Shown: positions 52,975-62,104 of the stretch, one piece after another
Position numbering within the stretch: position 1 is the first letter of the stretch
How the letters are laid out: each line of letters starts with the position of its first letter
Made by a program: the position numbers and the translations under genes
The notes under the pieces: generated by a model
The model's database searches: none
What the model was told of the DNA's origin: nothing
What the model saw: the letters and a program-made list of their open reading frames with translations, nothing else
Source: DASTFY01 sp963769115
GTDB taxonomy: Bacteria; Actinomycetota; Acidimicrobiia; Acidimicrobiales; Ilumatobacteraceae
Reading direction: 5' to 3'
Assembly: GCA_963769115.1 (NCBI GenBank)
Contig: CAVYKN010000017.1
Coordinates: 62,001-126,000, forward strand
Length of the DNA stretch: 64,000 nt

Positions 52975-54168
52975 TCAGGGGATGGCGCCGAAGACGCCGT
53001 AGAGGACCGTCACCGCGACCAGCCCGGTACCGCAGGCGGCCGTCAACAGGGGCCACAGCTCGTCGTCGTCCTCGGGCCAGACGGCGGCGACGGCGATGAG
53101 GAGCGGGAACGCGGTGAAGAGGAAGCGCGGGCGGGCGGTCACCGTCTGCGGCACGAGCATGAGGGCGAGAATGCCCAGCGTGTAGACGGTGACGGGTAGC
53201 GGAAGGCGTCGCTTCCACATGGCCCACAGCCCGAAGATCATGGCCGCCACGCAGAGGAGGGTGAGGATGTTCTTGGGGGAGTTCCATGGATGGACGACGG
53301 CGTTGCCGATGTCCTTCACCGCCCGGAGGCCGAAGCTCGTGCCCTCCTCCCACGCTTCCCGCTGGACCCGGAACCACGCTCCCTGCTCGCCGGTCTGGTG
53401 GGCCAGGAAGAGCTGGAACGAGATCCAGCCCACGGGTGCGAGCAGGGGAGCGAGCAGCGACTTCCACTCGCGGCGTTCCGCGATGGCCACGGCTGATGCG
53501 GCCAGGCAGGCCGCGACGACAGCGATGGCGTTGGGGCGGCTCGCCGTGGCCAGCCCGGCCAGGATCCCGGCGAACAACCATCGTCGTTCCATCAGCAACA
53601 ACAAGCAGCCGGCGACCAGCACCAACATGACCGATTCGCTGTAGGCGAAGCTGAGCACGAAGCTGCCTGGGAACAGCGAGGTCAGCACCATGGCCCGGGA
53701 AGCGACCTTGTTGCCGAACAGGCGGCGCGTCATGAGGCCGACGAGCAGGACGAAGACCGCGCCCAGGACGAGGTTGAGGATCAGGGCGGCGATCACGTCT
53801 CCGCCGGGCATCACCTTGTCGAGCGCCCACACCATGCGGGGATAGAGCGGGAAGAACGCCGCTCGGGCCTCGAGGTCGTTGAACGTGACGTCCGGAGGGA
53901 TGCTGCGCGGGTAACCCGTCCGGGTGACCTCGAAGTACCAGTTCCCGTCCCAGGAGGTCAGCACCTGCACGATGGGACCGAGACCCGATGGCGGGCGTGG
54001 CTGCTCGGCGGCGCTGGCCGCGCCGGCGCCGGCCAGCACGGCGGCGCGTGAGAGGGCGTAGGCCACGCCGCCCCACAGCAGCGCTCGACGCCAGGGGTAC
54101 GGCGTGACCTCCGCCTCCGGCCGGGGCTCGGGCGCGTCGATGGGCTGCTCGATCGTGGTCACGGCCAT
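52975..54168 (-). CDS. PIG-V-like membrane mannosyltransferase
   Basis: A 397-residue polytopic protein. The first loop LTSWDGNWYFEVTRTGYP followed by AFFPLYPRMVWAL is the bacterial PIG-V signature, with W-D in the catalytic position of GT-C enzymes. About nine helices follow (LILNLVLGAVFVLLVGLM, SVMLVLVAGCLLLLM, LFAGILAGLATASRPNAI). It would transfer mannose from polyprenyl-phosphate-mannose to an envelope acceptor, using donor from the Ppm1-like enzyme at 44 kb (inference). ATG 54168 follows a TACCGT box by 13 bases. Confidence 0.8.
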   Translation of the reverse strand: MAVTTIEQPIDAPEPRPEAEVTPYPWRRALLWGGVAYALSRAAVLAGAGAASAAEQPRPPSGLGPIVQVLTSWDGNWYFEVTRTGYPRSIPPDVTFNDLEARAAFFPLYPRMVWALDKVMPGGDVIAALILNLVLGAVFVLLVGLMTRRLFGNKVASRAMVLTSLFPGSFVLSFAYSESVMLVLVAGCLLLLMERRWLFAGILAGLATASRPNAIAVVAACLAASAVAIAERREWKSLLAPLLAPVGWISFQLFLAHQTGEQGAWFRVQREAWEEGTSFGLRAVKDIGNAVVHPWNSPKNILTLLCVAAMIFGLWAMWKRRLPLPVTVYTLGILALMLVPQTVTARPRFLFTAFPLLIAVAAVWPEDDDELWPLLTAACGTGLVAVTVLYGVFGAIP

Positions 54169-54181
54169 GGTGCTCCCGGCG

Positions 54182-54187
54182 ACGGTA
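54182..54187 (-). promoter_or_regulatory. -10 box for the PIG-V-like gene
   Basis: TACCGT on the minus strand, 13 bases before ATG 54168; the leader would be only a few bases long. Confidence 0.4.
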
Positions 54188-54232
54188 CCACCGGGTCGTG
54201 ATCGCTCCCGGGCACGCCGGAGCGGCCGCGGG

Positions 54233-55120
54233 TCACCAACGAGCGATGGGTTGGATGCGCTTCCGGGGGCCGCGCTTCGGCTCCGACCACCCGGCGAGGA
54301 GCAGCGCGCGGATGACCCGTCCGCGCTGTCCCGCGTAGGGAGCCAGCAGTTCGAGCATCCGTTCGTCCGTGCCTCGAGGCTCACCGGCCATCGCCCACGA
54401 GATCGTGTGGCGGAGGTGGAAGTCGCCCACGGCGACGGCGTCGGGATCGCCGAACACCGGCCCCATGACCGACCCCACGGTCCAGACGCCGACACCGGAG
54501 ACCGTCGCCAGCCGGCGGGCCGCGTCGGCCGCGGAGAGCTCGGTGAGCCGCTCCAGCCCGGTGGCCCGCCGGGCGCAGCGGATGATGGTGTCGGCCCGCC
54601 GGCGCTCCACCCCGAGTCGGTGGAACCACCAGTAGGGGAGCGCGGCCAGGTCGTCCGGGTGCGGTGGCAGCACCAGACCAGGGGGGCCAGGAGCCGGTTC
54701 CGCGAAGTGCTCGCAGAGCTGCCGCCAGGCCCGCAGCGCCTCGCCCGCGGTCACCCGCTGGGCGAGGACGGTCGGCACGAGGACGTGCAGAAGGGTGTCG
54801 CAGCGCCCGATGCGCAGACCCGGGGCGGCGGCGAGGGCCTTGGCCACGACGTCGTCCGGCGTCGGCAGGTCGTACGGGCGGTCGCCGGCGCCGACGAGGT
54901 GGGGGACCCGTTGCAGCAGCCAGTCGGCGCCCGGGCCCCAGGCGTGGGCGCGCAGGCTGGACCCCTCCCACCACAGGCGCAGGGTCCCCGGGCCCACGGG
55001 TGTCCTGGTTGCCCGCCAGGCCTCGCGGCTGGTCACGCGGGTGGTCGGGTCGTGGCGCCCGTTCTGGAGCGGCCCGAGGGTCTGGCGCAGGTCGAGCGTT
55101 GCATCGACGGGCCACCCCAC
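54233..55120 (-). CDS. DNA-3-methyladenine glycosylase II-like (HhH-GPD) protein
   Basis: A 295-residue protein. The helix-hairpin-helix and GPD region reads LATVSGVGVWTVGSVMGPVF followed by AVGDFHLRHT, where the Asp in VGDF is the catalytic residue of AlkA/MPG-type glycosylases. VLAQRVTAGEALRAW corresponds to the upstream lid helix. No Fe-S cysteines are seen. It would remove alkylated bases in base-excision repair. GTG 55120 is chosen because TACGGT (55128-55133) lies 7 bases upstream; the in-frame ATG at 55174 is less likely. Confidence 0.8.
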   Translation of the reverse strand: MGWPVDATLDLRQTLGPLQNGRHDPTTRVTSREAWRATRTPVGPGTLRLWWEGSSLRAHAWGPGADWLLQRVPHLVGAGDRPYDLPTPDDVVAKALAAAPGLRIGRCDTLLHVLVPTVLAQRVTAGEALRAWRQLCEHFAEPAPGPPGLVLPPHPDDLAALPYWWFHRLGVERRRADTIIRCARRATGLERLTELSAADAARRLATVSGVGVWTVGSVMGPVFGDPDAVAVGDFHLRHTISWAMAGEPRGTDERMLELLAPYAGQRGRVIRALLLAGWSEPKRGPRKRIQPIARW

Positions 55121-55127
55121 CCCGCCG

Positions 55128-55133
55128 ACCGTA
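55128..55133 (-). promoter_or_regulatory. Leaderless-type -10 box for the glycosylase gene
   Basis: TACGGT on the minus strand, 7 bases before GTG 55120. Confidence 0.5.
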
Positions 55134-55218
55134 CAAGGTGGTGCCCCGCGGTGAGGTGCTCCAGATGCCGGCATGCCCGACGCGTCTCCCGAGAAGTGAC
55201 ACGCGGCCGCCGGCCGGG

Positions 55219-55833
55219 TCAGGCTGGGACGGGCCAGGTGGGGTGGAGGTGGAAGCCGATCTCGTCGACGCCCACGAACGCGCCGGCGACGAACGCGGTG
55301 ATGATCTCGGTCGAACGCTCCAGGTCGCTCGTCCCCCGCTCGACGCAGTGGAGCACCATGGCCTGCAGCGACGTCAGCACACCGTGGGCCACGAGCTGCG
55401 CCTCCTCGCCGTCGCCGAACAGCTGGGCCATGTCGTCGACCTGCTCGTCGTGCAGCCCGGGCACGAGCGCTGTCGTCGACCCGATGGCGTAGCGGTAGGC
55501 CGCAGGGTCCTCGTGGGCGAACTCGAGGCTGACCCTGATGGCGGCGGACAGTGCGTCCCGCAGGCCTCGCGTGCTGGCGAGCGCGACCGTCACCCGCTCG
55601 GACAGCCGCTCGCTGGCCCGGCGGGCCACGGCCTCGACGAGCCCCTGCCGGTCACCGAAGTAGTTGTAGACGAGAGCACGGGAGACCCCGGCGGCGTCGG
55701 CGATCTCCTCGAACGTCACCCCGGCGGGATCGCGTCCGTCGAAGACCTGGGCGGCGGCGTCGACCAGGAGCTCGCGTCGCTCCTCGCGGGCCAGGCGCGT
55801 GCGCGGACGATCGGTGGTGGTCCGCGCGCTCAT
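55219..55833 (-). CDS. TetR family transcriptional regulator
   Basis: A 204-residue regulator. The N-terminal HTH reads VTFEEIADAAGVSRALVYNY followed by FGDRQGLVEAVARRA, the standard TetR DNA-binding helix set. The C-terminal helices form an unknown ligand pocket. The ATG overlaps the stop of the OppF-like gene (ATGA), so it is the last gene of the peptide transporter operon and may control it. It is not next to the TetR-type operator at 42-59, and a link between them is untested. Confidence 0.87.
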   Translation of the reverse strand: MSARTTTDRPRTRLAREERRELLVDAAAQVFDGRDPAGVTFEEIADAAGVSRALVYNYFGDRQGLVEAVARRASERLSERVTVALASTRGLRDALSAAIRVSLEFAHEDPAAYRYAIGSTTALVPGLHDEQVDDMAQLFGDGEEAQLVAHGVLTSLQAMVLHCVERGTSDLERSTEIITAFVAGAFVGVDEIGFHLHPTWPVPA

Positions 55834-56864
55834 CCGGCGCCGTTCGCGGACGCCGGCGGTGCGACCTCGCCGATCAACGGGAAGTGGCAGGCTACGAAGT
55901 GACCGGGCTCGACGGCCCGGACGACCGGCTCCTCGATCGCGCACCGCTCCTGCACCCGCGGGCAGCGCGTGCGGAACCGGCAGCCCGACGGCGGGAACAC
56001 CGGGGATGGGATCTCGCCTTCGATCCTGGCGTTCAGGTCCGGCCGCACCGTCGGATCGGGCACGGGGATGGACTTGAGCAGGATGTCCGTGTACGGATGC
56101 GCGGGCCGCGCGTACAGGCGGTCCGAGAACGTCACCTCGCACAGCTTGCCGAGGTACATGACGGCGACGCGGTCGCTGATGTTCTTCACGACGGCGAGGT
56201 CGTGGGCGATGAAGATGAGCGTCAGGCCGTAGCGCCGCTTCAGCTCCTCGAGCAGGTTCAGTACTTGGGCCTGGACGCTCACGTCGAGAGCGGAGACAGG
56301 CTCGTCGCAGATGATCAGCTTCGGCTCGAGCACGAGGGCCCGGGCGATCGAGATGCGCTGGCACTGGCCACCCGAGAACTGGTGCGGACGGCGGTCGGCG
56401 GCCACGTCGGGGTCGAGACCCACGTCCTCGAGGACCTGGCGCACCTTGCCCATCCGCTCCTCGCTCGTACCCAGCTTCCAGATGTTCAACGGCTCGAGCA
56501 CGATCTCCCGCACCTTGCGCCGCGGGTTCAGCGACGAGATCGGGTCCTGGAAGATCATCTGGATGTTCGTGCGCACGGTGCGCATGTCGTCGCCGTGGAG
56601 CGTCGTGAGCTCCTGACCCTCGAACGTGATGGAGCCACTCGTCGGCCGCGGGAGCTGCATGATCGCCCGGCCGGTCGTCGACTTGCCGCAGCCGGACTCG
56701 CCCACGATGCCCAGCGTCTCGCCGGCGAGCACGTCCAGGCTGATGCCGGAGACGGCGTTGACCTGGAGGCCGGTCCGGCCGACGGGGAATTGCACGACCA
56801 GGTTCTCCACGCGCAGCAGCGCGTCGCCGAAGGCGTTCAGGTGGGCGGTGCCGGTCCCGGCCAT
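55830..56864 (-). CDS. Oligopeptide/dipeptide ABC transporter ATP-binding protein (OppF type)
   Basis: A 344-residue ATPase. Walker A GESGCGKSTTGRAI, Q-loop IFQDPISSLNPRR, signature FSGGQCQRISIARAL, Walker B LIICDEPVSALDVS and the switch His in FIAHDLAV. The signature has Cys where family members usually have Arg or another polar residue (GGQ-C-QR). The C-terminal region GCRFRTRCPRVQERC carries the cysteine cluster typical of Opp/Dpp ATPases. ATG 56864 shares one base with the preceding stop. Works with the OppD-type subunit and permeases encoded upstream. Confidence 0.92.
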   Translation of the reverse strand: MAGTGTAHLNAFGDALLRVENLVVQFPVGRTGLQVNAVSGISLDVLAGETLGIVGESGCGKSTTGRAIMQLPRPTSGSITFEGQELTTLHGDDMRTVRTNIQMIFQDPISSLNPRRKVREIVLEPLNIWKLGTSEERMGKVRQVLEDVGLDPDVAADRRPHQFSGGQCQRISIARALVLEPKLIICDEPVSALDVSVQAQVLNLLEELKRRYGLTLIFIAHDLAVVKNISDRVAVMYLGKLCEVTFSDRLYARPAHPYTDILLKSIPVPDPTVRPDLNARIEGEIPSPVFPPSGCRFRTRCPRVQERCAIEEPVVRAVEPGHFVACHFPLIGEVAPPASANGAG

Positions 56865-58089
56865 CAGGTGGCCCCTCCGGGCGAGGACGCCGGGGTCTCG
56901 CTCGCCTCTGTCGTCCCGGAGGTAGCGGCGTCATCGGCGTCATCGGCGTCAGCGGAAGGCGCGTCCGTCACGTCCGGCACAACATCGCCGGGCTCGGCCG
57001 CCTCGACCGAGATCGGGATGATGGTCGTCCCCGCTTCGGCCAGCCGCGCCTTGGTCTCCCGCCACACGTCGGAGCCCACGGGGTACCAGCAGGCGTAGTT
57101 GTGACCCGGGGACTCGGCCTCGACCAGCGGCGGGGCCTCCTCACGGCACCGGTCCTGCACGTACGGACACCGGGGGCTGAAGCGGCAACCCTTGGGCGGG
57201 TTGATGAGGTCGGGCGGCCGGCCGGGGATGGCCCGCAGCACCGTGTGGCTGGGCTGGTCCAGCTTGGGGATGCTCTCCAGCAGCGCCTCGGTGTAGGGCA
57301 TCCGCATGTCGCTGAACAGCACCGGCGTCGGTGCCTGCTCCACGATCTGGCCGGCGTACATCACGATGATGTCGTCGGTGTGTCCGGCGACGACGCCGAG
57401 GTCGTGGGTCACGAGGATGACCGACATGTTGCGGTCCTGCCGCTGGGCCTGGATCAGATCGAGGATCTGCGCCTGCACGGTCACATCGAGGGCGGTGGTC
57501 GGCTCGTCGGCGAACAGCAGCGTGGGGCCGCAGGCGAGGGCCATGGCGATCATGATCCGCTGCCGCATGCCGCCTGACAGCTCGTGCGGGTACTGGTCGA
57601 GGCGCTTCTCCGGCTCCGGGATGCCGACGTCCTCGAGGAGACGCAGCGAGGTCGCCTTGGCGTCGGCCCGGCTCATGTCGAGGTGGATGCGCAGCGGCTC
57701 GGCGATCTGCTTCCCGACCTTCATGACGGGGTTCAGCGATGTCATCGGGTCCTGGAAGATCATCGCCATCTCCGCGCCCCAGATGTCGCGCCGGGCGCGC
57801 AGGCTCATGGTGGTGAGCTCCTGGCCCTCGAAGCGCACCGAACCCTCACGGATGGTGTTGCGCTTGGGCAGCAGGCCCATGATCGAGCGGGAGAGGATGG
57901 TCTTGCCCGAACCGGACTCGCCCACGATGCCGAGCGACCGGCCCCGGGCCAGCGAGAAGCTCACGCCGTCGACCGCCTTCACGACCCCGATGCGCGGTCT
58001 GGAAGTAGGTCTTGAGGTCCGTCCACCTCGAGCAGGACGCCGGACTCTGGCCGGGTACCGGCCTGCAGATGACGCCGGGTGCGGGACAT
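56864..58089 (-). CDS. Oligopeptide/dipeptide ABC transporter ATP-binding protein (OppD type, two frameshifts)
   Basis: About 407 residues. The N-terminal 35 residues are split by two extra bases near 58010-58025: MSRTRRHLQAGTRPESGVLL, then LKTYFQTRIGVVKAVDGVSF. Walker A GESGSGKTILSRSI, signature LSGGMRQRIMIAMAL, Walker B LLFADEPTTALDV and VTHDLGVV follow. The C-terminal cysteine region is GCRFSPRCPYVQDRC. An extra 40-residue acidic tail (TDAPSADADDADDA) is unusual. Gap of 7 bases from the permease stop. Confidence 0.88.
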
Positions 58090-58096
58090 CAGCGGC

Positions 58097-59135
58097 TCAC
58101 CCGATGGAGTCCCGGATGTTGAACCTCTCGGCCAGGACGTCGCCGATGAGGTTGATGGACAAGATGGTGAGGAACAGCACCATGGCCGGCATCATCGAGA
58201 TCCACCACGCCTCTTGGAGACGGTCCTTGCCCGCGAAGATCATCTTCCCCCAGGTGGGCGTGGGCGCCTCCACCGACAGGCCGAGGTACGCCAGCGCACC
58301 CTCGGCGACGATGAGGATGGCCAGTCCGGTGAGTGCGAAGGACACCATGGCCGGCACCACGTTGGGCAGGATCTCCCGGAACACCACCCGCCGGTTGCTG
58401 GCGCCCACCCCGCGGGCGGCCAGCACGAACTCGCGTTGCGCGTACACGATGGTGTTGGCCCGCACGAGCCGGGTCAGTGGAGGGATCGAGAGGATCGACA
58501 AGGCGAGCACGATGGGCCAGATCGGCCGCGTGGTCGCCTCGCCGGTCGAGTTCGGCGAGTTGAAGAAGCTGACCACGAAGATGGCCAGGAGCAACGCCGG
58601 GAAGGCCAGCATGATGTTCATCACGTTGTCCGTCACCCGGTCGATCGCGCCCCGCTTGTAGCCGGAGATCAGGCCGATCATCCCGCCGATGGCCAACCCG
58701 AACGTGATGGACAAGCGCGCCGATCACGAGCGACACGCGGGCACCGAAGATGGCTCGGCTGAACACGTCGTAGCCGTTGCGGTCGGTGCCGAACCAGCCG
58801 GCTCGCTCGGGCGCGCCGGGCAGACTTCGCTCGGGCTCGGCCCACACCGCCCACACGGGAGGCCGCTCGATCTTGAGCGGGGTGCCCTTCACGTGGGTGC
58901 TGCACTCCAGTTGGCTCGGGTACTGGCTGCAGGAGTGCTTGACGTAGGGGAGCCAGTTGGCTCCGATGGCCGAGAACACGATGAAGAACAGCCAGGCGAT
59001 GGCCAGCCAGATCGTGACCCGGCCGCGGCGCTTGAACTTGCGGGACTTGGGCGCCCCCTGGTCGAGCGGGGCGCCGGCGGCGACCGCGATGGCCTCGCGG
59101 GTCTCGGCGTCCTGGAGTTCGGTCAGCTCTGCCAT
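58097..59135 (-). CDS. Oligopeptide/dipeptide ABC transporter permease (OppC type, frameshifted)
   Basis: About 345 residues. The N-terminal cytoplasmic segment is followed by a helix (IWLAIAWLFFIVFSAIGA), a loop with GWFGTDRNGYDVFSRAIFGA typical of OppC/DppC, and after one extra base near 58712 the transport core TFGLAIGGMIGLISGYKRGA, with the EAA motif REFVLAARGVGASNRRVVFR. GGGAGG lies 7 bases before ATG 59135. It pairs with the OppB-type permease upstream. Confidence 0.88.
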
Positions 59136-59152
59136 CGGCTCGCCTCCCGCGC

Positions 59153-60121
59153 TCAGCCCAGCATCCGGGCGTGGCGGACGCGTGGGTCGATCCACGCGTA
59201 GGCGAGGTCCACGAAGAAGTTCACGAACACGTACACAAGGGCGAGGATCACCACGCCGTACTGCACCGTCGGGTACTCCCGCCGGAAGATGCTCTCCACC
59301 GACACCCGGCCCATCCCGTTGAGCTGGAAGACCTGCTCGACGATGACCACACCACCGATCAGGGCTCCGGTGCTGACCGCGGCCGCGGTGACGAGCGAGA
59401 AGAGCGATGGGCGCAGGGCGTGGCCGAACAGGATGCGCTTCGTGCTCAGCCCCTTGGCCCGCGCCGTGGTGATGAAGTCGCTCTGGAGGGTGGCGACCAG
59501 GTCCGCGCGCAGGAGCCGCATGTAGGTGGCGTAGAGCGGGAGCGCGATGGTGAGCGTGGGCAGCACGAAGGCCTTGAAGTGCCCGAGTGGATCGTCGAAG
59601 AAGCTGATGTTCGACGCCGGGTAGTCGAACCATCGGAAGCGCAGGGCGAACAGGTAGATGAGCAACGGCGCCACGATGTACTCGGGCATGGCCAGAAGAC
59701 CGAACGACGCCGTCGTTGTCGCGCGGTCCACCCCGGTTCCCTGCTTGTAGGCCGACCACATCCCCATCGGGATGGCGAAGCCCAGGGCCAGCAGCTGGGC
59801 GTAGATCATGAGCCGGATCGAGACCGGGAAGGCCCGGCCCAGCTCCTCACGGATGGGCTGGTTGGTCTGGAAGGTCGTGCCCCAGTCCAGCGTCACCAGG
59901 TCCTTCAACCAGAGCGCGTACTGCTCCGGGATGCTGCGGTCGAGGTAGAGATCGTGCTTGATCGCCGCCGCCTGCTCGGGGGTGGCGCCGGGGCCGGTCT
60001 TGAGGGCGACCACGACGTCGGCGCCCCCGGGCAGGAAGCGAAGCGCGATGGCGACGAGGAAGGTGACCACGAACAGCACGATCAACAGCTGGATCACCCG
60101 CTGTCCGATGTACCGGGCCAT
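59153..60121 (-). CDS. Oligopeptide/dipeptide ABC transporter permease (OppB type)
   Basis: A 322-residue permease with about six helices. Start MARYIGQRVIQLLIVLFVVT and the conserved YATYMRLLRADLVATLQSDF, ITTARAKGLSTKRILFGHAL (EAA motif) and GGVVIVEQVFQLNGMGR are diagnostic. AAGGGAG precedes ATG 60121 by 8 bases. It lies 35 bases after the stop of the nearer binding protein and 17 bases before the OppC-type gene. Confidence 0.92.
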   Translation of the reverse strand: MARYIGQRVIQLLIVLFVVTFLVAIALRFLPGGADVVVALKTGPGATPEQAAAIKHDLYLDRSIPEQYALWLKDLVTLDWGTTFQTNQPIREELGRAFPVSIRLMIYAQLLALGFAIPMGMWSAYKQGTGVDRATTTASFGLLAMPEYIVAPLLIYLFALRFRWFDYPASNISFFDDPLGHFKAFVLPTLTIALPLYATYMRLLRADLVATLQSDFITTARAKGLSTKRILFGHALRPSLFSLVTAAAVSTGALIGGVVIVEQVFQLNGMGRVSVESIFRREYPTVQYGVVILALVYVFVNFFVDLAYAWIDPRVRHARMLG

Positions 60122-60156
60122 GGTGCGGTCTCCCTTCCTCGTCGCGACGTGTTCGG

Positions 60157-61941
60157 CTACTGCTCCGTCCAGAGGGTCATCGGGTAGAAGGTGCCGGCGA
60201 TGCCCTGGCCGAACTGGCTCATGGCGCCGTCGGGCAGCTCGAAGTTCTCGACGCCGTGGACCGTGGGCTTGTGGGCGATGCCCCAGATGTCCCAGCTGCC
60301 CCAGAGGTTGTAGCACTGCTCGGCGAAGATCTGGTTGACCTCCTCGGCGTACTCCTGCTTCTTGGCCGGGTCGGTCTCGGCCCGGTTCTTGTCGAGCAGC
60401 TCGTCGATCTGGGGATCCTTGATGCGCCCGAAGTTCAGGGCCAGCTCACCGACCGGCACAGCGGAGATGGAGTGCCACCAGATGTACTGGTTGTCCAGGT
60501 CGAAGCCGCTGTGGTTGCGCCACTGGAAGACCTGGAAGTTCCCGAGGAGGGCGGTGAGGATGTAGTTGCCCTGGTCGATCTGGTCGATGCGTGACGTTGT
60601 CGACCCCGGCCTCCTCGCACCACTGCTTCTGGAACTGGGCGATGGTCAGGTTGCCGTCTCGTCCTGGGTGGTGGCCAGGGAGAGGTTGAGCGGGCCCGGG
60701 TTCTCGGCCTTGTACTCGGCGATCAGCTCCTTGGCCTTCTCCATGTCCTGCTGCTGCGGGATAGCCCGTGTCCTCCAGGTAGCCGGGCGTGCCGGGCGCG
60801 AACGGACCGTTGGCGATGGGGAACACCCCCTGGCTGATGGTCTCGTTGATCGTCGGCTCGTCCTAGGCGTTGGCCAGCGCGCAGCGCACCCGCTGGTCGG
60901 TGCAGCGGGCGACGGCGTGCCGTCGGGCAGGGTCTGGGTGACGTGCAGCAGCGTGTAGCCGACCTCGGCGTTGTTGTCGATCTCCTCCTGCACGTAGTCG
61001 CCGTTGTCGCGGAAGCCCTGTGATGACCTCACCGTTGTCGGTGTGGAGGAGGTCGATCGAGCCGCTCAGCAGCGCGTCCCGCCGGTTGAGCGCGTCCGGG
61101 ATGGGCCGGAATTCGATCTCGTCGAGGTACGGGTAGGGCTGGTTCCAGTAGTTGGGGTTCTTCGTGGCCTTGAAGTACTCGTTGGGCTTGTAGTCGACGA
61201 ACATGAACGGTCCGGTGCCGACCGGCTTGGACTTGAGCGTCTCGTCGGCGTCGGCCGCCGCCATCCAGGTCGGTGAGGCGATGTAGTTGATCGGCGCCGA
61301 TGAGGAGCACCTGCGGGAAGCTGGGCCACGGCGACTTCATGGTCACGTCGACGGCCAGCGGGTCGGTCGGGTTGGCGACTGCGGTCGTCGACGTTCGAGA
61401 AGTAGGCGCCGGTCAGGAACCCGTTCTTGAAGCGGTTGATGTTGTCGGCCAGCGCCGCGCCGTCGAGCGGCGTGCCGTCGTGGAAGGTGACGTTCGGGCG
61501 GGCCTTCATCGTCCACACCGTGAAGTCGTCGTTCGGCGTGAGGCTCTCGAGCAGGTAGGGCGACCAGCCGCCGTCCTCGGTTCGGGACGACCATCGGGTC
61601 GAAGACGCTCTTGATGACCTGGTGGCAGGAGATGGCGCACAGCATCTCGGCCGGCATCCAAGGTGAGCTGGTGTCGGCCTCGATGCCCATGACGAGCTTC
61701 CCGCCGGGCGTCGGCGTCTGCCGCCGGCGCGTCGGTGGCCGGCGCCTCCGAGGACGGGGCTTCCGAAGACGGCGCCTCGCTGCCCGGCGCCGCCGTGTCG
61801 GCGACGACGCGTGTCCGGCGTGGTGTCGGTGCCTTCGTCGTCGCCCCCGCCACAGGCGGCGGCCACGAGCCCGAAGGCGGCCAGGCTGGCGATCACCAGC
61901 GCGATCGGATGGCGCCGGGATCGGCCCCCAGGACGTGTCAC
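60157..61941 (-). CDS. Family 5 extracellular solute-binding lipoprotein, copy 1 (multiple frameshifts)
   Basis: About 590 residues. GTG 61941 (AGGGGGAA just upstream) begins a lipoprotein signal with lipobox LVAAAC and an Ala/Glu/Pro/Ser linker. The SBP_bac_5 domain follows: GKLVMGIEADTSSPWMPAEM, WTMKARPNVTFHDGTPLDGA, VGTGPFMFVDYKPNEYFKAT, PYPYLDEIEFRPIPDALNRR and FQVFQWRNHSG, ending FYPMTLWTEQ. It binds peptides, nickel complexes or similar. About nine frame changes interrupt it, mostly extra bases (near 61850, 61700, 61585, 61385, 61300, 61020, 60900, 60775), plus a likely missing base near 60650 and an extra one near 60595. Paralogue of the next gene upstream. Confidence 0.8.
60911..60924. 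repeat. Perfect 14-base palindrome at a frameshift site
   Basis: GACGGCGTGCCGTC: 6-base arms around GT, in the codons for a DGTPS stretch of binding protein copy 1. The reading frame breaks directly beside it. The same palindrome occurs at 62847-62860 in copy 2. Confidence 0.6.
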
Positions 61942-62005
61942 GTGATTCCCCCTTGTCCGGTGTCGTGCCGGGACACTGTGACGCCCGCCACAGCCCCCGG
62001 GCGGC

Positions 62006-62034
62006 ACGGTACGGTCTCATCGACAGTTCGTCAA
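62006..62034 (-). promoter_or_regulatory. Promoter for binding protein copy 1 and the downstream operon
   Basis: Minus-strand TTGACG (62029-62034), exact 17-base spacer, TACCGT (62006-62011). This is the best -35/-10 pair in the window. The leader would be about 55-60 bases and ends with the AGGGGGAA ribosome site. It gives the nearer binding protein and the transporter genes an entry point separate from copy 2. Confidence 0.7.
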
Positions 62035-62036
62035 CA

Positions 62037-62071
62037 ACACCCGTCCGTGGTTTCTCGCCACGGACGGGTGT
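62037..62071 (-). terminator. Strong hairpin terminator after binding protein copy 2
   Basis: A perfect 14-base stem, 62037-62050 with 62058-62071, loop TTTCTCG. It lies 34 bases past the stop of copy 2 and just upstream of the promoter of copy 1, so it should separate the two units or lower read-through. Confidence 0.8.
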
Positions 62072-62104
62072 CGCCTTCGAGAGACTTCCGGACCGCTCAG
62101 GCCG

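Noticed and set aside
54104..55492. 462-residue plus-strand open frame over the glycosylase and TetR genes
   Set aside because: Antisense to two genes with clear HhH-GPD and HTH motifs; no family resemblance.
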